From an uncultured Desulfuromonas sp. (GTDB taxonomy: Bacteria; Desulfobacterota; Desulfuromonadia; Desulfuromonadales; Trichloromonadaceae), in contig CALJLX010000590.1 of NCBI GenBank assembly GCA_937982495.1, positions 1-6,012 on the forward strand: DNA of 6,012 nt, given 5' to 3'. The notes below the pieces were generated by a model. That model had not been told where the DNA came from. It did not search any database and saw only the letters and a list, made by a program, of their open reading frames with translations. Below are positions 5,930-6,012 of the stretch, in pieces. A program made the position numbers and the translations under genes. The stretch's first letter is position 1, and every line of letters starts with the position of its first letter.

Positions 5930-6012
5930 GATCTTCGTTCCTTTCTTTGCTTCGGCTCGGGCAACACCGGCTCCGGCCTTCTGGGTGAGTTGTGCCATCA
6001 GGGCGTCAAGGG
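5432..6012 (-). CDS. Capsid maturation protease/scaffold, C-terminal part (partial at right edge; probably S49-type)
   Basis: The frame is open through the right edge (the last codons before the first in-window ATG at 5998 read Leu-Asp-Ala-Leu), so this is the C-terminus of a longer protein, not a gene starting at 5998. The catalytic domain lies outside the window. The visible part looks like the scaffold tail of phage S49 (SppA/lambda gpC-like) peptidases: TLDMLRADHPDLVEALVAEA, an Ala/Glu-rich helical coiled-coil region (ENLQDQLAAARAEAITAERE), the motif ALAIPGHDALIAQLKAEG, a linker with acidic and Pro-Gly residues, and a C-terminal helix with LRAEFGGRFEPYLAYRKAED before a basic RARVLGKK end. 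The protease cleaves the scaffold and itself during prohead maturation; the tail acts as the scaffold. Position just upstream of cement and capsid genes is canonical. A Mu gpI/Z-type protease is the main alternative. Stop TAA at 5434-5432 is 25 bases from the cement start. Confidence 0.8.
   Translation of the reverse strand, partial: LDALMAQLTQKAGAGVARAEAKKGTKIMTLDMLRADHPDLVEALVAEATEGMISAENLQDQLAAARAEAITAERERIAAIEALAIPGHDALIAQLKAEGASADEAAMKIIGAEKQVRQSALAAIEQSGSVAVPHAEAQGGSGVDPSAPLEDRARAEFDRDADLRAEFGGRFEPYLAYRKAEDSKRARVLGKK

Noticed and set aside
1..6012. tRNA genes, CRISPR arrays, insertion sequences or attachment sites
   Set aside because: None visible. Intergenic gaps total only a few hundred bases, and no spaced direct repeats or transposase sequence were seen.

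Overview
The window is a stretch of a transposable (Mu-like) phage or prophage genome, covering the head and early tail morphogenesis block. All real genes lie on the minus strand, so transcription runs from the right edge to the left edge. The DNA is GC-rich, genes are tightly packed, and most starts have good AGGAG-type ribosome binding sites. This suggests a Gram-negative host with high GC. Pseudomonadota or Desulfobacterota would fit, but nothing here fixes the taxon.

Layout in transcription order (right to left): (1) the C-terminal end of a capsid protease/scaffold protein, running off the right edge, with an in-frame internal start that could give a separate scaffold; (2) a capsid decoration (cement) protein gene interrupted by a TAA at codon 20; (3) a Mu gpT-type major capsid protein; (4) a small 83-residue protein of unknown function; (5) an intrinsic terminator with a competing upstream hairpin; (6) a Mu gp36-like (DUF1320) protein; (7) a Mu gp37-like (DUF1834) protein; (8) a major tail (tube) protein; (9) a 28-bp perfect palindrome in the widest intergenic gap; (10) a tail assembly chaperone with a T7 slippery heptamer and a -1 frame extension; (11) a tape measure protein running off the left edge.

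The protease/scaffold, cement and capsid proteins build the prohead. The gp36/gp37-like proteins probably form the neck and tail completion. The tube protein polymerises around the tape measure with help from the chaperone pair. No tail sheath gene lies between the gp37-like gene and the tube gene, so the virion probably has a long non-contractile tail (a siphovirus with a Mu-type head, as in Pseudomonas phages B3 and D3112) rather than a Mu-like contractile tail.

I do not see a wholly new system. The points most worth a second look are the nonsense codon in the cement gene, the probable programmed frameshift, the palindrome, and the terminator with alternative folds inside the structural operon.
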